Assembly: GCA_900555035.1 (NCBI GenBank)
Contig: USJX01000068.1
Coordinates: 1-14,713 of the forward strand
Direction of reading: 5' to 3'
DNA: 14,713 bases
From: an uncultured Prevotella sp.
GTDB taxonomy: Bacteria; Bacteroidota; Bacteroidia; Bacteroidales; Bacteroidaceae
Shown here: piece after piece, positions 13,615 through 14,713 of the stretch
Layout of the letters: every line of letters begins with the position of its first letter
How positions within the stretch are numbered: position 1 is the stretch's first letter
The notes under the pieces: model-generated
Told to the model about the DNA's origin: nothing
The model's database searches: none
The model's input: the letters and a program-made list of their open reading frames with translations, nothing else
Position numbers and translations under genes: made by a program

Positions 13615-13650
13615 GGTTGAAGTCCCAAGGTTAAGGGACTTCACCTTTCT
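13615..13650 (+). terminator. Hairpin terminator between the two secreted-protein genes
   Basis: GAAGTCCC at 13619-13626 pairs with GGGACTTC at 13635-13642 around an 8-base loop; beyond a single bulged T, GGT (13615-13617) pairs with ACC (13643-13645), then TTTCTT follows. A short, interrupted T-tract suggests partial termination, which would make the downstream gene less abundant than the upstream one. Confidence 0.75.
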
Positions 13651-13682
13651 TAATGATTGTTTAATTTAAAGAAGAAAAAAAT

Positions 13683-14627
13683 ATGAAACATAATAGACTT
13701 TTTGGTTGCCTTCTTGCTATTGCCATGTTAATGGTAGCAAGTGTGAGTGCAATGGCTCAAGAGTATGTGTTAAAGACCGTATCATTCTTGAAGCCTGGTG
13801 AAAAGGGAGTCTTGGCAGTAAGCATGAAAAATCCTAATCCAGTAGAATTTTTCCAAGGTAAAATCTTTCTTCCAGAGGGTCTTACCTTTGTAGAAAGTGG
13901 AACTCCAGATAGATTCCAAATTTCTAAGACTGAGCGTACTGGAAAGTATAGTCTTGCTTTGGCAAAGGGTAATGATAATAATAGAGTAGCTGCTTTTTTG
14001 GGAATTACATTGAGCGATACTTTTGTTCCTGTTGGTCAAGGTGATATTTTTACTTTCGAGGTTAACGTTGCTGAAGATTTTAAGGCAACTGGCGAAATTC
14101 AAATTAAGGAATCTCAGATTAGTATTGTTGATGGCGACATTGTTAAGCCAGAGAAGGTTGTTACTGGAATGGTAGCAAATGTAGCTGATCAGATGTTTGC
14201 TTCATCTAATGAGGTTAAGGTTGCTATTGGTACTCCTTCTAAGGTAACTATTTCATGTGACTTCCAGAAAGAATTATTGTCATTCTTTGCAGCTACAATA
14301 GTATTGCCAGAAGGTTTGACTCTTGTGAAAGACTCTGAGTTAGCTGATGCTGATCGTTGTCCTAATCATACAGCGGCAATTGTTAATAATCTCTTGACTT
14401 TTACTCTTAACGATATTTTTGGTAATCGTCAGTTTACTAAGAAGGATGGTCCTGTTGTAAGTTTTGATGTAGTTGCAGACGATAAGTTTGTGGATGGTTC
14501 TGAAATTATTTTGAAGAAAATTAATGCTGTTGCAGAAATTGATGACGTTAGTAATACAATCTACGCTGAGGATTTGCATATCAAGGTAACTAAGGCTGGT
14601 ACTGCAACAGGTATCTTTTATGGATGA
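13683..14627 (+). CDS. Exported protein with two cohesin-like domains
   Basis: 314 aa. Signal peptide MKHNRLFGCLLAIAMLMVASVSAMAQ is probably cut after AMA (residue 25). Two related beta-sandwich repeats follow, at about 28-165 and 178-302. Domain 1 has LKPGEKGVLAVSMKNPNPVEFFQ, FLPEGLTFVESG, a hydrophobic FTFEVNVAED strand and IVDGDIV. Domain 2 repeats this as FFAATIVLPEGLTLVKDS, VVSFDVVADD and SEIILKKI. The pattern of Gly-rich N-strand, 'LPEGL' (equivalent to the cohesin 'DPSVLEV' strand) and a late F-x-V strand fits the cohesin/carbohydrate-binding beta-sandwich fold. No lipobox or type IX sorting domain is visible. It ends abruptly with AGTATGIFYG, where relatives I recall continue after ATGI into a sorting domain. 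A terminator precedes it; no clear promoter of its own was found. Confidence 0.75.
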   Translation: MKHNRLFGCLLAIAMLMVASVSAMAQEYVLKTVSFLKPGEKGVLAVSMKNPNPVEFFQGKIFLPEGLTFVESGTPDRFQISKTERTGKYSLALAKGNDNNRVAAFLGITLSDTFVPVGQGDIFTFEVNVAEDFKATGEIQIKESQISIVDGDIVKPEKVVTGMVANVADQMFASSNEVKVAIGTPSKVTISCDFQKELLSFFAATIVLPEGLTLVKDSELADADRCPNHTAAIVNNLLTFTLNDIFGNRQFTKKDGPVVSFDVVADDKFVDGSEIILKKINAVAEIDDVSNTIYAEDLHIKVTKAGTATGIFYG

Positions 14628-14644
14628 CATAGGTAGGTCTGGCT

Positions 14645-14713
14645 AGTTAACTGTTTATGTAGAACAGTTAACTGGCGGAACCGGAACAGTTCACTGTCTT
14701 ACCTAGAACAGCC
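14645..14713. repeat. 21-22 bp periodic repeat with palindromic core, cut by window end
   Basis: AGTTAACTG at 14645-14653 and 14666-14674 and AGTTCACTG at 14688-14696 recur every 21-22 bases; the second and third copies are each preceded by GAAC, and AGAAC at 14705-14709 begins a fourth unit. CAGTTAACTG is a perfect palindrome. All frames contain stops, so it is non-coding. The array may continue beyond the window. Confidence 0.7.

Noticed and set aside
10571..14627. Cellulosome or polysaccharide-utilisation locus
   Set aside because: No glycoside hydrolase, carbohydrate-binding enzyme, SusC/SusD pair or anchoring domain is visible in the window.

Overview
The window reads as a Bacteroidales chromosome, most likely Prevotellaceae (Prevotella/Segatella type). 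The basis is Bacteroidetes-type promoters (TTTG, about 20 bp, TAnnTTTG), A/T-rich gene leaders mostly lacking Shine-Dalgarno (SD) sequences, the gene order DUF177-rpmF-fabH-era-der, and several protein families typical of gut Bacteroidales. The genus is inferred from these features; nothing was searched. All real genes lie on the + strand.

Layout. (1) Positions 1-90 hold the 3' end of a 5S rRNA gene and the terminator closing an rRNA operon. (2) Positions 117-1375 hold a 32-bp tandem repeat running into a promoter, then an orphan membrane sensor histidine kinase whose start codon sits almost on the promoter. (3) Positions 1376-5877 are a core block: three GATGCATC palindromes, a promoter, DUF177/YceD protein, ribosomal protein L32, FabH, a terminator and promoter, the GTPase Era, a hairpin-rich spacer, and the double GTPase Der. 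These serve ribosome assembly and the start of fatty acid synthesis. (4) Positions 5878-10104 are an accessory cassette: a small DUF4878-like lipoprotein, two different AAA-ATPase-like/PD-(D/E)XK proteins, and an orphan antitoxin-like gene followed by a seven-codon stub. The three genes from 6359 onward carry strong SD sites, unlike their core neighbours. The cassette shows clear rearrangement scars: a 35-bp leader duplication, and a relic of a second lipoprotein gene in which the first ATPase gene now ends. (5) Positions 10105-14627 are an AT-rich secreted-protein locus: a 16-bp palindrome, a strong promoter, a leader of about 300 nt with repeated motifs, a 1010-aa exported helical protein ending in a dockerin-like calcium loop, then an exported protein made of two cohesin-like domains. 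(6) Positions 14645-14713 hold a 21-22 bp periodic repeat that runs off the window.

The most interesting candidate system is the adjacent dockerin-like and double-cohesin-like pair, a possible extracellular scaffold in a non-clostridial gut bacterium with no glycoside hydrolase in view. The second is the [lipoprotein tail - strong SD - ATPase/nuclease] unit, which appears twice and shows how this family of unknown function may spread and decay. Both are hypotheses from sequence reading alone.
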